Assembly (NCBI GenBank): GCA_037176845.1
Contig: JAYKXP010000010.1
Span: 959,218 to 1,023,217, forward strand
Length of the DNA stretch: 64,000 bases
Origin: Paramarasmius palmivorus
Taxonomy: Eukaryota; Basidiomycota; Agaricomycetes; Agaricales; Marasmiaceae
Direction of reading: 5' to 3'
The notes under the pieces were generated by a model. It saw only the letters and a program-made list of their open reading frames with translations, had not been told where the DNA came from and ran no database searches. Position 1 is the stretch's first letter, and each line of letters starts with the position of its first letter. A program made the translations under genes and the position numbers. Shown in pieces: positions 12,106 through 25,952 of this stretch.

Positions 12106-12580
12106 TGCGGGTGTCCGAAGAACGAGAAAAGCCTTTGACGAGAAAGTACCTGAAGACTCTAGTCAAATGCCAAATGCACTTGACTGGCAAGCCTTGGAAG
12201 ATGGAAGAATGAGAATAAGATGGATTTCATGGCCGTGGGACGCCCGCTGCACCGTCACCTGCCTGATTTGGTCATGTTTACTCTACCCGTCGAAATTTCA
12301 CGAGCGAAGCTGAGTGAAATTACTTGCAATTGGCTTCAATATCTCTCTAGCAGAATATTTACTTCTTTGGTTACATTGCTTTTATAATTCGAACAGTACT
12401 GAACAGCTATCGAACTTTCTCCGCCATTTACGCGTTTGTGTGCTTGAATTTCCTAGCGCCAAGTTCTGCCACGTGGACGCCGGATGATTGACGTGGAGGT
12501 TTCTCAATGAAACTGCTTACTGAAATACGACACAGGATGACAAGACTATTCCTCCTCGGATTACGTCTCTTCTACTCCCA
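12106..12580. other. Shared upstream region of vigilin (minus) and ERO1 (plus)
   Basis: There is no coding signal. Both flanking genes are transcribed away from it, so it should hold both promoters. A cacgtgg-like word (gccacgtggac, about 12470) and an acgtgg word (about 12491) lie near the ERO1 side; a role in unfolded-protein-response control is only a guess. Confidence 0.4.
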
Positions 12581-14615
12581 ATGCACCTTTGTAGGCTGTT
12601 GAGATTAGCTCCAGTCTTTGCCTCTCTCTGGCCCCATGCATTCGCCGACTCGTTCCTGTCAAATAGTCTGGTCAGGCAAGATCAATTGCAGAGCGTAATG
12701 GAGCACCAACCGGTAGACTATTCAGAGTGTCAGAATATTCCGGTGAGTAATATGTCTCTGCATTGATCAACTGGTGATGCTAATTCTATCTTTACTCAAG
12801 CCTACTGGTCCTATAGATACCACGTTGTGCGACTATGAAACCGTAGAAAGCGTGAATCAAGATCTCTTTCAAAACCTACATGAACTCGTTCAAACACCGT
12901 TCTTCAAATACTTCCAAGTATGTCTTGCCCTTAGTCGCGGTAAAATTACGCGTCATCTCGTTCACACAGGTAGATCTATATCGCGAATGTCCCTTCTGGG
13001 ATGATCATGGGTCTTGCAACAATCCAGGATGTGCCATAACAACAGTAGACGAGGTTCGTCGCTATCCATCTGTCGCTTTCCTGTGCTAGATTTCCGTCAT
13101 TCCTAGAGCGAAATTCCGCCGAGATGGAGAGCCAAAGCATTAAGTAAAGTCGACGCCCTTGTCGACGGCGAACATAGACTGCCTGGCTGTTACTACAGGG
13201 ATGCCGATTTCTGTTTCCTCGACGACAACACGGAAGGAGATTATTATGACCTCACGCGTGTCCCGGAGCGATTCACAGGTTATTCAGGGCCAGATGCCCA
13301 TCGTATATGGAGGTCCATCTATGAAGAAAACTGCTTTGGCTTGTCTGAACTCAACCTCATGACGGGACCATCTCCAGCACCTGTCTCACTTCCTGATACC
13401 ATGTCCGGTGTCCTCCGTGAAGACGGAGTTCCCATCGAACAATGTTTGGAGAAGCGGGTCTACTACAAAGTGATATCAGGTCTGTATCTATAACGGTTTG
13501 TACATTTTCGAAGCTGATTGTGATATCGTTTAGGTCTACATGCTTCGATATCGACCCATATCTGCATGGAGTACCTGAACCAAACGACTGGTGAATGGGT
13601 AAGTCGCGCTGAGGTCATGTTGCCAGTTGTTATGGACTACTAAGCAGGTATACGTAGGGACCCAACCTTGAATGCTTTGTTCAACGGGTAGCTTCCCATC
13701 CTGAACGCCTACAGTACATATACTTCAATACCGTCTTGATGCTGCGGGCCGTTGCCCGATTGGGCCCTTATCTCTCTGCCTACGATTACTGCTCGACAGG
13801 AAATCACGAAGACGAAGTAGAGACGAAACATATGTTGTCTAACGTTATCTCCATTGCTCAAAAGGCCGGGAGGTTTGACGAAACAGTGTTATTCCGTGGG
13901 GAGAACGCCAACGTAAGCGACGCGTGTATGAACTTATGGGCTCTCTTCTGATTCCTAAAAGATTCTGAAAGAGGAGTTCAAGGCCCACTTCAGGAATGTA
14001 ACGCGAATCATGGATTGCGTCGGTTGCGACAAGTGTCGGCTATGGGGCAAGATACAAACTACAGGGTTAGCCACAGCACTCAAGATTCTTTTTGAGATGG
14101 ATGAAAAGGCACTGGAGTACGTGAACCGTTGTCTCGTTTCCGTTGTAGCTTTAATGGTCGTCTTATTCATAGCCCACACTCCAACACCAATCTCCTGCAA
14201 CGTTCGGAAGTTGTAGCCCTCGTCAACACTCTACATCGGTTAAGCGAGAGCTTGGATGCCGTTGACCGTTTCCGAAAGTTATGGTCCGAGATCAGCCCCT
14301 CAGAGACTAAACATCTAATCCTAGAAGCCGAAAGGGCTGTAGTCGGCCAGGTTGGTATCTATGGCTATAGCATTCAATCCAATTTACTCACCATGTCTGT
14401 AGGCTCGACCGTCTCCAAGTGTGGTTGTCGGAGACGCACGAACGATTGGTGATACTGCGAATCTACATCTGATGTCATTACTCAGAGCATGCAGAGAAAA
14501 TACCAAGGACTGTATGAAGGTTTTAGTGGAAGCATGGCTACGAGTTATAAAAACTGTGACATCGGTGTTTCGAGTCTCGGGAAAGGAAAATGGACCATTC
14601 TCTGAGGAACTTTAG
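12581..14615 (+). CDS. ERO1: Endoplasmic oxidoreductin ERO1 (thiol oxidase of the ER)
   Basis: The product begins with a hydrophobic signal segment ([17 protein letters not shown]). The mobile-loop cysteines lie in TTLCDYETV and [10 protein letters not shown], followed by [17 protein letters not shown]-binding elements include [10 protein letters not shown] and [10 protein letters not shown], and the active-site motif [12 protein letters not shown] is complete. ERO1 oxidises protein disulfide isomerase and passes electrons through FAD to oxygen. About nine introns are present, all resolvable with canonical signals: for example the donor after TVDE joins to [15 protein letters not shown] at 13108, and [10 protein letters not shown] is formed across the intron beginning 14116. 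The stop is TAG at 14613-14615. Length and motif spacing match fungal ERO1. Confidence 0.9.
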
Positions 14616-14845
14616 GACGGGCTGTTGGATAAACACTGGATTGTATTTTTATTGTTACACGTCGCGTAATTTATATGCTCAAACACTGTTCTAAATCGAC
14701 CTTTCCTTGATGCCTTGATGAGCGTTCGAGCCTCGGGCTCCGGAATTTCACACCGCTACTATGGTAGTCCGCAGCGATCACTCGGACTGAGGGGTAGATT
14801 CCGACCTTCCTACCTTTCTCCCTTTACTTCAATGTTCTCCAGCTC

Positions 14846-16634
14846 ATGATCTTGCTTGACGTTGAAAACCAGCAAAAGTCTGACATTCAAGTCGCTGGTC
14901 CGACTATTCGTTTGCCCGAACCGTCGGTTTATGGGCGTTCGACTTCCTCACTTCCTGACTACGAATCATCGCAAGCGCAGTACGCAGCAAGTCCAGCCAA
15001 GTCCCCTCGCAAGCGGGTCGATAGTCGGTTTTGGAGGGCAACTCTCTTCGCATTGGGCATATATGTTGCTCTTTCCATTATTATTGGAGTTCCTGTCATA
15101 GTCTTGGTGAACTTTCTTACCTTTGCTTCTGCAGACGGTCATGCTCATTCGAGATTTTGCAGAAGAAGGTCAAACATCAAAAGAAACCTGACCCTCCAAG
15201 TCCATGGCTCGGTGGAGACGACGATTCTTCTTCCCAAATGCCTGTATCCTTAAAGGCTCTTGCGATGAATAGTTCTGCCTCCTGTAATAGATGGGACAGT
15301 ACACAAGAAGCAGGATCTTACACTGCCACGTACGTTTCAACCCGATTCATTGCTTGTGGCTCTTGCTGAACTCTTTCTAGCGCTCTTCAAACATTCTCTC
15401 CGTCCGGCACCTTTGCTATTCATTCAGATAACGGGCATGGGATTGACCACATGCCTAACTTCTTTGGCCAATTGATTGTCGATGTGAATGAAGACCCCTC
15501 TGTCTCCTCCGCTGTCATTCATGTCTTTCTAAATTCATCCAACAACGACAATTGGCTAGAGACAAACATCTGTTTTGTGGATCAAGGGACCAGGAGAGGC
15601 CTTTCCATTTTTGTAAGTGTTCATAGCATTACCCGAATACACGATTTCACATTGTCTATGAAGCTACCTAGCAACATACAATCCTCCGAAACACTCTCTT
15701 TAACCATAAGGCTTTTATTCCCCATTTCACCCACTGTGCTCGACATTGATAGCATTACAACGGAACTACCCGGATTCCTGCAATCCTTCGGGGACCTGGG
15801 AAACAAGATGTTTATAAAGAAGATGGACGTTGAAGGCGCCGGTATGAACATATCCTGCAATGTTGGTTCTCTTTTATCAGCAAAGCGCCCTCTGACCTGG
15901 CCCGTATATAGACCGTGAGCGCAGCGAAAGCTACACTAAAAAATTCATTGGCACCCATCTCCGGAGTCTTCAACATTTCCGAGGGCTTGAATATCGATAC
16001 CGTGAGCGGGTAAGTCCTGTGTTGTGATTATCCTGTTTATGACCATCTAATAAGCTTGTTCAGCCCAGTAGTTGCGAACATCACCCTAGTTCAACAGGCT
16101 AGCTCGAAAGGTCCGACATACTTCTCGATAGGCACTGGCAACAGGTGCGTATGTACGAGTTGTTCGGGAAACCTATATTAACTTTGAGCGGCGTCCAGTA
16201 TCATTGATGCTCAGGTCATTCTGAAAGCACCACCTGCAGGATCCGTCGACCATCCTACGACTTTTCTGGGGCAGGTCAAAGGCTTCAGCGCGCCATTGAG
16301 ACTTAGTGTCCTTCACGATGACTCCGCACCACCAGCTCCGATCGACCTTTTCGTGCAGAATAACCAGGCAGATACCAATGTTTCGGTCGACTCGAAGTTC
16401 GTTGGCATATTTGACGCACGAACCAAGCTCGCCGCTGTGACTATCGATGGAGACAGCGACTCTTCAAGTTCGGACGGTAGCACCAGACAGTTTGTTTATG
16501 ATAACTCAGCCCCAAATCGTAAGAGTGGCTGGGTTGGGACTGGTATACGGCCTATGCGGTGGGACCCAAAAGAACAAAGTCGACTTTTGGTGGAATCTTC
16601 TCTGAGCCCTATATTTCTTGGGATTGGGTCATAG
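14846..16634 (+). CDS. Single-pass membrane protein of unknown function
   Basis: The first exon gives a cytosolic Ser/Pro-rich tail of about 65 residues, with a basic flank (SPRKRVDSRFWR), then a strongly hydrophobic helix (ATLFALGIYVALSIIIGVPV) with no signal peptide before it. This is the layout of a type II or tail-out membrane protein. The intron from the GTG after VIVL joins to KKVKHQKKPDPPSPWLGGDD. The extracellular part of some 400 residues has many potential N-glycosylation sites (NSS, NNS, NIS, NIT, NVS) and beta-rich stretches but no domain I recognise. It ends SSLSPIFLGIGS. Similar layouts are common among basidiomycete orphan cell-surface proteins. Downstream introns around 15900-16200 are plausible but less certain. 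Confidence 0.65.
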
Positions 16635-16879
16635 CGGACAATTGTACTCTTACTACATTACTGGCAAGCTAATAATGACACTCTTAGTTGTATAAACTCT
16701 AGATGCTTGAATCGATAAGCACATCTTCACCCGCCATGGTCCACGGATTAGTGTAACATTAATGGTACTGATCGGTCATATTATTGCGTGATAATGAATA
16801 ATGTGAATGGCATAACCTTGACGACAGCTGGCAAAACGGCAGGACCTCTTAAAAGATGGCCAAGAGGCTGACGAGTTCT

Positions 16880-16885
16880 TATAAA
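16880..16885 (+). promoter_or_regulatory. Possible TATA box of ATP sulfurylase
   Basis: TATAAA lies 49 bases before the ATG at 16934, followed by a CT-rich stretch (ctctcgctgtc). The position fits a fungal core promoter. Confidence 0.4.
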
Positions 16886-16933
16886 CATCTTCAAGCCTCT
16901 CGCTGTCTAGCGTCGCTTTAGAAAACAATCGAA

Positions 16934-19290
<2,357 letters not shown>

Positions 19291-19551
19291 TCCTGTCAGT
19301 GCGTATCAAGTCATTGTCCGTGTTAGATTTGTATTTAGAAGATATGTGTGAGTAATTTGTATGATTTATGTCACCGTTCATCACGAGGGCATGTTACAGT
19401 GTGGAAGACTCTTGCTCGGTACGGCGGACATGCAGTATACTTGGGAAATATAAAATCTAGGAGCACAAGACTCTCACCCACCTCACCCTGTTAGTGATGT
19501 TTTTCCTGTTTATTTTTGGGCCTTCTGGTCATAGCAGACATATAAGAAAGA

Positions 19552-21143
19552 ATGTCCATTCTTTCTGGGCCTATGTTGCTGCTGATACTTTCCCTGTTTG
19601 CTATCTGCCATCAATCATCCGCAGCGGTAGCACCCCGTAAGATAGCTCTGTCCTCGAGAGCTGTGCATGGTCCGTCCCCACTCAGAAGGAGAGCTCTCTC
19701 GCCTTCTGATGTACCACTCGACATATTCTTCAAGAACACTGAACTGCAGTGAGTCAACATTTCCGAAACTCTCTACTGGTACTCAACGCGGTGTAGATGG
19801 TTCGGTAACATATCAGGTTCGTTCTTACGATACTGGGCTTTATTCTTTGCCTGAAACACGAGTCGGATAGTTGGCACGCCTCCACAGGAACTTACCGTTG
19901 TATTCGACACGGGCAGTTCTTCGCTGGAATTTACGAGTGAGGGGTTTCGTCCTGTTAAACCACGATTCCCTCCTTCAATGATGCTTTTTAGGCACCCTTT
20001 GTGACTCGTGCTTGAACGATGCCCCAAAATTCGATCCTTCCCAAAGCGAAACCTTTGTCGATGGGGGCCGCACAACGTCGATCACGTTCGGAACGGGCGT
20101 GGGGGTAGATCCCGTAGTTGGGGCCAACTATCGCCTTACGCTGAGGAGCGGGACTGACACTGTTACGGTTGGCGGCCTGGAGTCGTCGAACGTGCCTTTG
20201 TTTCTCATCACTGACCAGACCCCGAAGTTTAATATCGATCCATTCAGCGGGATACAGGGTATGTTCTGATATAGCATGCTGGCGTAATCAGCAGCCCCTC
20301 AGACAATGACTCTTTTGTATTACCCTTAGGCATGGGTGCCAGGGCATCTGGATTCTTTGCAAACCTAATTTCTCAAGGGCTGCCATGTAAGCAAGATCCA
20401 GAGAAGTATTCCGGTCGACCTTCAATTTTATTCTCCAGCCCTTTTTGGAATGTTTTTGGCGCCAGTGGACGTCGGCAATGCAGAGCTCACCATCGGTGGA
20501 ATTGATGAGTCTAAATTCTCGGGTACTTGCTTCGTACCTTTCAACCTACGCCTCAACCCAATACTGATGACACCGATATTAGGACCACTCGTGTTCGCGT
20601 CTTTGCCAAGCGGGGGGAGCTCAACGTGGCGTCTAAATTCACCGCAGATTTCAGTCAACGGACAGACGACCTCCACGCTACGGGCAAGCCGCAACCTGAT
20701 ATTCGACAGCGGAACCAGCAATATGGTGTTCGACACTGGTACGACCGAGGTATGTCGGCAACTTTCTCGCTTGTTCGACGGATGATTTAATAATTTTAAT
20801 TGCTGCTCCATCGTCACGTCTTTCACAGAGTATTTACGCTCTAATCTCGACCGACATCAAACCCAATTCCGCAGAGAAGGGTACGTATGGAATCGCTTGC
20901 AGTCAAATATCTAGCTTGCCCGCCGTCATCGACATTACATTCGTCGCGCAGAACGGAGAGCCGTTCAATCTCACCATTCCCTCAAGCGAATTGAGTGTCG
21001 GACCATTCGAAAACGACCCGTCTCTCTGCCAGACCCTTATCAATGCTGTCGACAACTTGCAGATTGTTGGTGCCAGCTTATTGAAACATTATTACAGTGT
21101 TTGGGACGTAGGAGGTCAACGTATGGGTTTTGCCGCTGTATAA
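19552..21143 (+). CDS. Secreted pepsin-family (A1) aspartic protease
   Basis: A signal peptide (LLLILSLFAICHQSSAAVA) precedes a basic propeptide. The first catalytic motif is VFDTGSSSLEF after VGTPPQ. A Cys pair (TLCDSC) follows across the next intron. The second lobe has the DSGT(S) motif in LIFDSGTSNMVFDTGTTE, so a DSG and a DTG lie nine residues apart. The C-terminal IVGASLLKHYYSVWDVGGQRMGFA is typical of the family. Length is about 420-430 residues. The protein would be an extracellular acid endopeptidase, as in the polyporopepsin-like groups of basidiomycetes. Several introns, including one between the 19748 donor region and 19871, are canonical. Confidence 0.85.
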
Positions 21144-21700
21144 TCATAGTAAACCAAGATATTTCGAGACGCATATTATCTTCCTTCAACCTGTCTGTGT
21201 AATGTGATTGTTTGGGGCTCAACCATTTGTTCGGACAAGAGCTATTTCTTGCGCGACTCCCTCGGCCTTCTTTTTGACCTTTCTACATTCGGAAAAGCGT
21301 ACTTATCAGGTATTCCAGAAAGTGCAATTTCATAAACTAATGGGGTAACAAATATACGAATGTGCGTAATATAGGTAACTATATACAGTCTAACTCTCGA
21401 ACAAACGGAGGTAATGCCAATCATGAGGTGCTTTTGTGATGTGCAGGAAGAGGGAAAAAGAGAAAAGATCCTACAATGCGATTGCAACGTGTAACAGCGA
21501 ATGTCTGGGTGTCGAGATGCATACGAAAAATCCTGGGGCGATTACAAGTTGAGTCGAGGGAATAAGAATAATGGTGGTATAATATGTGACGACGAAAGTT
21601 TTAAACGTGCTTGATTTTGTCATGCTAAGGAGTGTCGTGAAAGGCGTTAATCCATTTAGGATAGGGTCAGACCCTGTCAGATTCTTATTGGTGATATCTG
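21144..21700. other. Convergent 3' intergenic region
   Basis: It lies between the stop codons of the aspartic protease (plus) and the Zn2Cys6 gene (minus). Open frames here are short and AT-biased; nothing coding is supported. It probably holds both polyadenylation regions. Confidence 0.5.
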
Positions 21701-22794
21701 TCATTCGGCGCGGTGTGGTCCAAGAGGTTCCTTGGGGGCGGGACATTGTTGTACTGTGAAGAAATCAGTGCGATCCTGCACACGAATAGAATTGAAACAC
21801 ACATAAGGATGATGATGGTGTTCCACCGTGCTCATTGGAGGCAACATCGGAGCAGAGGGAGAGGGAAGTTGGGGACTCCAGTGTCCAACAGAATGATGAT
21901 CCAAGGGTCTCACAGCAGAGGAAACGCGAGCGGGAGCAGCGTGAGGTTCCGTCGTGTACGAGTGGTCATACCGAGGATACGAGGCGATATCTGGAATGAG
22001 ATGAACAGACTGATTGGATGTGGAGCCAGATGGATGGTTGTAAGCAAAACGCCCCCTGTAAAAATCGTGAGCTGGACCACGCAGACAGTGAATATAATGC
22101 CTACTGGCGACGAGGTTCAGATGCAGGTAGCGGAGCTAGCTGCAAGTATGAATCTCTTTTCCAGAGGGTTAACGTGGTGAAACTGAAAAACGAAGTGACC
22201 TACTGGGTTCGTCGCGAGGCCAGCGGAGGTATACCCAAATCCAAAGGTTGAGTGCGTGGTGGTGTGCGGTCCCTTGTCGGAGGAGTAGAACCATCTGAGA
22301 CTGAAGAGTTGGCTGTGGACGGTCTTCCATCCATCGAATCCTTTCTCGACGTCGACTTCTTTCGCGTCGGGACCCCTTCTGGCCAAGTACACTGTTTCCA
22401 TAATTATAAGATACATCGATACTGAGCATTGCGCCTACGCACATCTCGTTGGCCATGTGTGCAGCGCATGCAGTTGGGCTTAGCTTCGTCGCACTAACTG
22501 TGGTGTCAGAAACTGCAAATCCCATAGAAGTCAATCAAACGCACTTTGATTTTCTTGACGCGACATGTCAAGCAACCGGTCTTACTGCGGGTATATTTTG
22601 GTCGCTTTCTTTGAGCCGTCGTTTCCTGACGCATTGTGGGGGTAGTATTGTGAGGTTGACCATGATTGAGGTGTGGCGGGGAGTAATATTGTTGTTGGGG
22701 AGACGGAAGGTAGTGGTGCTGTTGTGAGCTGAAAGCGACGCGTGAGAATGGGCAAAGACGAGAGCGAAAAAAAGTAAAACACTGACTACGACAT
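21701..22794 (-). CDS. Small Zn(II)2Cys6 binuclear-cluster transcription factor
   Basis: The gene is visible only after splicing. Exons are 22794-22790, 22728-22545, 22493-22443, 22391-22204 and 22103-21701, totalling exactly 277 codons including stop. The zinc cluster reads TGCLTCRVKKIK in exon 2, CDEAKPNCMRCTHGQRD in exon 3 (51 nt) and C at the start of exon 4, giving CxxC-x6-C-x6-C-x2-C-x6-C. The first exon holds only ATG plus two bases. N-terminal to the cluster is a Gln/His/Tyr/Pro-rich stretch. After it come a basic Ser/Thr-rich linker and a Pro/His-rich tail; no fungal-specific transcription-factor middle domain is visible, so the protein is unusually short (276 aa). It would bind CGG-type sites in the nucleus. 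Exon 5 is the least certain join (100-nt intron). Confidence 0.75.
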
Positions 22795-22830
22795 GATAGA
22801 AGGGCGGGAGATGAGTGGAGGATGAGTGAA

Positions 22831-22840
22831 AGAATATATA
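22831..22840 (-). promoter_or_regulatory. TATA-like box of the Zn2Cys6 gene
   Basis: On the minus strand TATATATTCT lies about 37 bases before the ATG at 22794. This supports that ATG as the start, despite its five-base first coding exon. Confidence 0.4.
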
Positions 22841-23092
22841 CACGAGCAAGAAGTCACGAAGCAAAGAAAAAATGAATCGGGGTCCAATGTTATGTACGGA
22901 AGCCCTAACCGTGGATCACCGAATATCAGATCTAAGGGTCGCACACCAGTGTGTATACAGCTCCAAGCCCAAAGAGCCAAACCAACGCTCCTTTTATGGT
23001 ATTTTGAATAAACCTTTGCCATATGTAATAGCATAAAATAATGTTGCGTTTTTCGTTTTTCACCAATTTCAAGAATTATTTCCAACGGAACA

Positions 23093-23120
23093 GGCTGGTG
23101 CACCTTGCAGTGCACCAGCC
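23093..23120. repeat. Perfect 11-bp inverted repeat (hairpin, 6-base loop)
   Basis: GGCTGGTGCAC at 23093-23103 is the exact reverse complement of GTGCACCAGCC at 23110-23120, with cttgca between. It lies about 300 bp upstream of the Zn2Cys6 start. It could be a dyad bound by a dimeric regulator or an RNA hairpin. Confidence 0.8.
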
Positions 23121-25952
23121 ATGGATCGGAATCGGTTCAGCACCGGCCGAGTTTTCTCGAAGTGAAAAGAGCGTTTGACAACAATTTGGGGAATATTTAT
23201 CTTCCCTGACTCACTCCCCAAATTAGGACGTCGGGGCGCGGTGCATTTGTTCCGATCATCTTTTGTTTCATCATAAGTTTGCTCCTACTCAACGTTCAAC
23301 ATCTTGGTCTAGCCTGGCCTGTGCAGTCCTCTCTTCTGTTCGTTCACAGAACAGTCTTGGGCACAGTCTATTAATGACTTGCCTTACCCCCACTCTGCGC
23401 ACCCACATGTCGAAAATCATATTCATCAGATATCACCTGAAAGAATTACATATGGTGAGTATGGAAACCACGCCATTATATGGGAGTGAGTGTCTACTTA
23501 CCAGAAGCCCGTCAACAGAAATGATTTGTACATAATATTTTTGCCACATGTATGCGTAGACTCTAGCACAAAGGGACATCTAGACTGGCGTACAATGGTG
23601 TACCTACATATATGACATCGAGAAAATCGTGCTCGTGCTTCTTGAGTACGTGGCCTGCAGGTTGTGTCATGAAAATCATCTTCTCTCGATCGAATGAAGG
23701 CATACCTCGTACATTCTCCGAACGCGAGTACATAAAGCCGTCACAGGAAGAACTAAAAAAGAACCAAGGCTAGAGACTAGAGTTGCTCACCAATTACCTC
23801 CCTAAAAACATTGTGGGCGCATCACAGCCCAACAAAAGTTGCCCCATCACACGATGTCAGAAGAAAGGAAATAATGAGTAAAAGAAATTCCCCATGAAAG
23901 GGCTGAGCCAGGGTTGATCAGCGTGATGCTCCGCGGATGCCTTTATAGCTCATCTCCGTCCGCCACCAATAATCGCTTGACATGTGCAAGAAGTAGTGTG
24001 AAGAGAATAATATAAGACCCACGTATACATGAGGACCTCAGGGGGCGCAAGGACGACGTCGTCACAAATACATAATCCAATGGAAGCTGTAAAGACACGT
24101 TGAGCTCATCAGGCCGACGAACATGTTCCCGCGAAAGATAGAGAGGAGGAGGGTAAAAAAGTGAAAGATGATGACCGACCACATTGAACTAAACCTAAGT
24201 GGACTGAACACTTCATTCGGTTTCTTCCTCGTTTGCGATTAGGTGGGGTAAAACTTTGACCAGAGGACCCTCTAGGACCCTTTTCCGACATTCGTGGGCA
24301 CGGGCATATCAAAATTGGGACAAAGGACCTCCCCGGACTCGGGGTGGCGGTCATCATGACATCCCTGGCGAATAAACAGTTGAGGTAATGGGTCGTTGTA
24401 GAAAGAACATCTACGCCCACTTTGCATCCTCAAGTGAAAATATGCTTGGACAAGCCGGCGTTGAGTTACCGACAATCCGTTGGATGCTACTAACTCGCGG
24501 GAGCACAAGCGAATGATGATAGAGCCTGTCGCTTACCATCCGATGCGATCGCGAAGAAGTCGATCAACAGGATCAAAAACCTTCACGGAAAATCATGTGG
24601 CTGTACCCTGTTGGCTGGCAGGCGAGTAGGCGCGGGTGCGGGTTCAACGAAAGGGAATGAAGCCTCTTGGGTAGGTATCATTTCCATAGACCCTGGAGTC
24701 TTTCCTGAAGCAGCAAAGAAAAAACAACGTAAACAACTGCGTCACCTCAAAATGTTCTGTACCCATGCAAGCCGAAACGTTTGACGTACAAACTATGGGT
24801 GGACCTTGACTCATCGCTTTCCTTCCAAGGCCAATGCGCGGTATTGCGTGCAAAAAAGCTGTATAATTACTTAAAAATAAACGGACCACGCGCAAGAGTG
24901 ATCATGAACTTACCTTCCCGAACATCGCACAACAAACTGCCACAGTGAGGGTGCGAACAAAAAATGTAGGTGTCAGTTGGTCACCGTTACAAAAACGCAG
25001 TTCCATAGAGTTCTATTACGGGAGTGCGCCATCAAAGAAAGGTCGGAGAGAAGAGCAGGGAAGTATGCAGGGTCGCAGACATTCATTCCGTGTCCGGGAC
25101 TCTAAAAGTCTTGGAAGGCCAGCGCTGCGTGCCGTACACGCGGTTCGTGAGGTTTCTTTTGTCCTATCGGCGTGAAGAAGCATCAATCATCACGAATCGA
25201 AGAAGACTGGATCAAGTAAGTAGCCTGAAAGAAACATAGGGTTCGAGACCATTACTCTCCTGCTCAGCCAATTGAATTAAGAAATTTAGAAGAGAAATTT
25301 TGGAGCCGTTCTGATATCATAGTGCGAAGGGAACAACTAATCACCTATACAGTACATGGATCGCGTGGGTTTCGCCAAACAAGACCAAGCTGTCGGCTAC
25401 TGTCGGTACTCACGAAATCCTACTGACACCTTGAAGATTCCACAACACGATAACAGACGATAACCCCGTTTTGCGCTCGCCAGTCATCCGAGTTCAGGGG
25501 CCGAAAATCCGTTCGCTAACCAAGCCTTAGCGAGGTTCAGGTCATTTTCAATAGACACAGACAAGCTGGCACCCACAATACACCACAACTCCGAACTAGT
25601 CACTCTCGAATGGCTTGATGCCCTCTTAGTACATGTACACGATTCCTTGATTGACAGAATGGCAACAGATATTGTATATATGGTAATTGGGGAGAAAGAT
25701 GTATGTGCTGTAGACTCGTGAAAGTAGCGCTTGCAAGACCAGCTATAAATGAAAGCAAAACAAGCCGAAAGCGAGAACCAGAGAAACCAAATGGGTGGAG
25801 GCAATGGAAGGTCAGAGCGGAACATTATAGCTATACAGCAATATCAGGAAGGCTCTGCAGGGCTCTGCTCGTGAAACGTATTCCATCCATGGTCGATGCA
25901 TTTTCATCACCAACTGACAGCCCACGTTTGATGTCATCACGACTTTACACCA

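Larger units (their letters stand above)
22795..25952. other. 3.1-kb gene-poor stretch
   Basis: This is the longest stretch in the left 56 kb without a supportable gene. Open frames on both strands are under about 115 codons and have no motif, hydrophobic pattern or matching splice signals. It contains the strong inverted repeat at 23093-23120 upstream of the Zn2Cys6 gene and the 3' region of the MAPK kinase at its right end. A long non-coding transcript or an extended regulatory region is possible; nothing in the sequence proves either. Confidence 0.45.

Noticed and set aside
14966..15148. Minus-strand frame opposite the membrane protein
   Set aside because: It lies antisense to the clear transmembrane exon and lacks splice partners.
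25236..25260. Word ggttcgagacc resembling a tRNA T-arm
   Set aside because: The flanking bases do not form a five-pair T-stem and no box A lies upstream at the right distance.
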